Of a stretch of DNA of 14,314 bases, positions 14,153 through 14,314 are shown piece by piece. The notes below the pieces were generated by a model. It ran no database searches. It had not been told where the DNA came from and saw only the letters and a program-made list of their open reading frames with translations. Numbering within the stretch: position 1 is the first letter of the stretch; each line of letters opens with the position of its first letter. Source of the DNA: Alphaproteobacteria bacterium (GTDB lineage Bacteria; Pseudomonadota; Alphaproteobacteria; UBA7887); the NCBI GenBank assembly GCA_028289725.1, contig JANQOH010000120.1, positions 1 to 14,314 of the forward strand. Direction: 5' to 3'. The position numbers and the translations under genes are program-made.

Positions 14153-14314
14153 ATGGCAGCGCAAAAGAAGAAGGCGCCGGTGAGACGGGCTACGGCCAAG
14201 AAACCGGCGCGGAAGACCACGGCTCGACGAGCCGCGCCGAAGCGGCGGACCACGGCTCGCAAGACCACCGCCCGCAAAACCACCGCCCGTAAGACGACGG
14301 CTCGCAAGACGACC
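14153..14314 (+). CDS. Histone H1-like Lys/Arg-rich DNA-binding protein (5' part, truncated by window end)
   Basis: ATG 14153 follows an AAAGAGG purine run (14135-14141) and opens a frame that is still open at the window edge, giving 54 residues. The composition is almost only Ala, Lys, Arg, Thr and Pro. After MAAQKKKAPVRR comes a low-complexity tail that settles into the pentapeptide KTTAR from about residue 32, repeated four or more times. This resembles the C-terminal tails of eukaryotic H1 and bacterial H1-like proteins (Hc1/HctB, AlgP, BpH1 types), which bind DNA non-specifically and compact the nucleoid or regulate expression. The repeats are 15 bp long in DNA, so their number may vary among strains. 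The 3' part, which would show whether a globular domain exists, is outside the window. Confidence 0.75.
   Translation, partial: MAAQKKKAPVRRATAKKPARKTTARRAAPKRRTTARKTTARKTTARKTTARKTT
14249..14314 (+). repeat. 15-bp coding repeats (TTARK units)
   Basis: Four successive 15-bp units, plus a partial one, encode Thr-Thr-Ala-Arg-Lys with synonymous changes between copies (AAG/AAA, ACC/ACG, CGC/CGT). The array continues beyond the window. Synonymous drift shows it is not a very recent expansion. Confidence 0.7.

Overview
The window is GC-rich chromosomal DNA that looks alphaproteobacterial, probably Rhodospirillales-like. This is inferred from codon use, the gene families and the layout of the branched-chain amino-acid-type (HAAT family) ABC transporter genes, not from a marker gene. 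It carries ten full-length protein genes and two partial ones at the edges. I see no rRNA, tRNA, CRISPR array or recognisable transposase.

Left part (1-4755). The window opens inside a small subtilisin-like protease resembling QhpE, the protease used to mature quinohemoprotein amine dehydrogenase. Its stop overlaps by 8 bases the start of a CcmF/NrfE-like haem-handling membrane protein. That gene runs convergently into, and overlaps by about 100 bp, a minus-strand RlmD/TrmA-family iron-sulfur RNA methyltransferase. Divergently from the methyltransferase, across a 41-bp gap, lies an S-adenosylmethionine hydrolase (DUF62 family).

Middle (4756-5145). A gene-free stretch holds a run of stem-loops, including one clear intrinsic terminator. 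It could be a leader, a small RNA, or just the end of the upstream transcription unit.

Main operon (5146-13387). The order is long-chain-type acyl-CoA synthetase, livG-type ATPase, livH- and livM-type permeases, a 269-bp nested inverted repeat, a secreted metallo-beta-lactamase-fold hydrolase, a livK-type periplasmic binding protein and a livF-type ATPase. All five parts of a HAAT importer are present. The acyl-CoA synthetase and exported hydrolase in the same unit suggest uptake and CoA activation of a carboxylic acid rather than plain leucine/isoleucine/valine transport. That substrate is inference.

Right end (13388-14314). About 765 bp of less GC-rich DNA has no convincing gene and several short perfect hairpins. 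It is followed by the 5' end of a histone H1-like, Lys/Arg-rich protein made of KTTAR pentapeptide repeats, cut by the window edge.

The most unusual object is the 9901-10169 element. Its 34-bp arms enclose two further palindromic hairpins, predicting a three-way-junction cruciform or RNA inside the operon, and it includes the livM stop codon.
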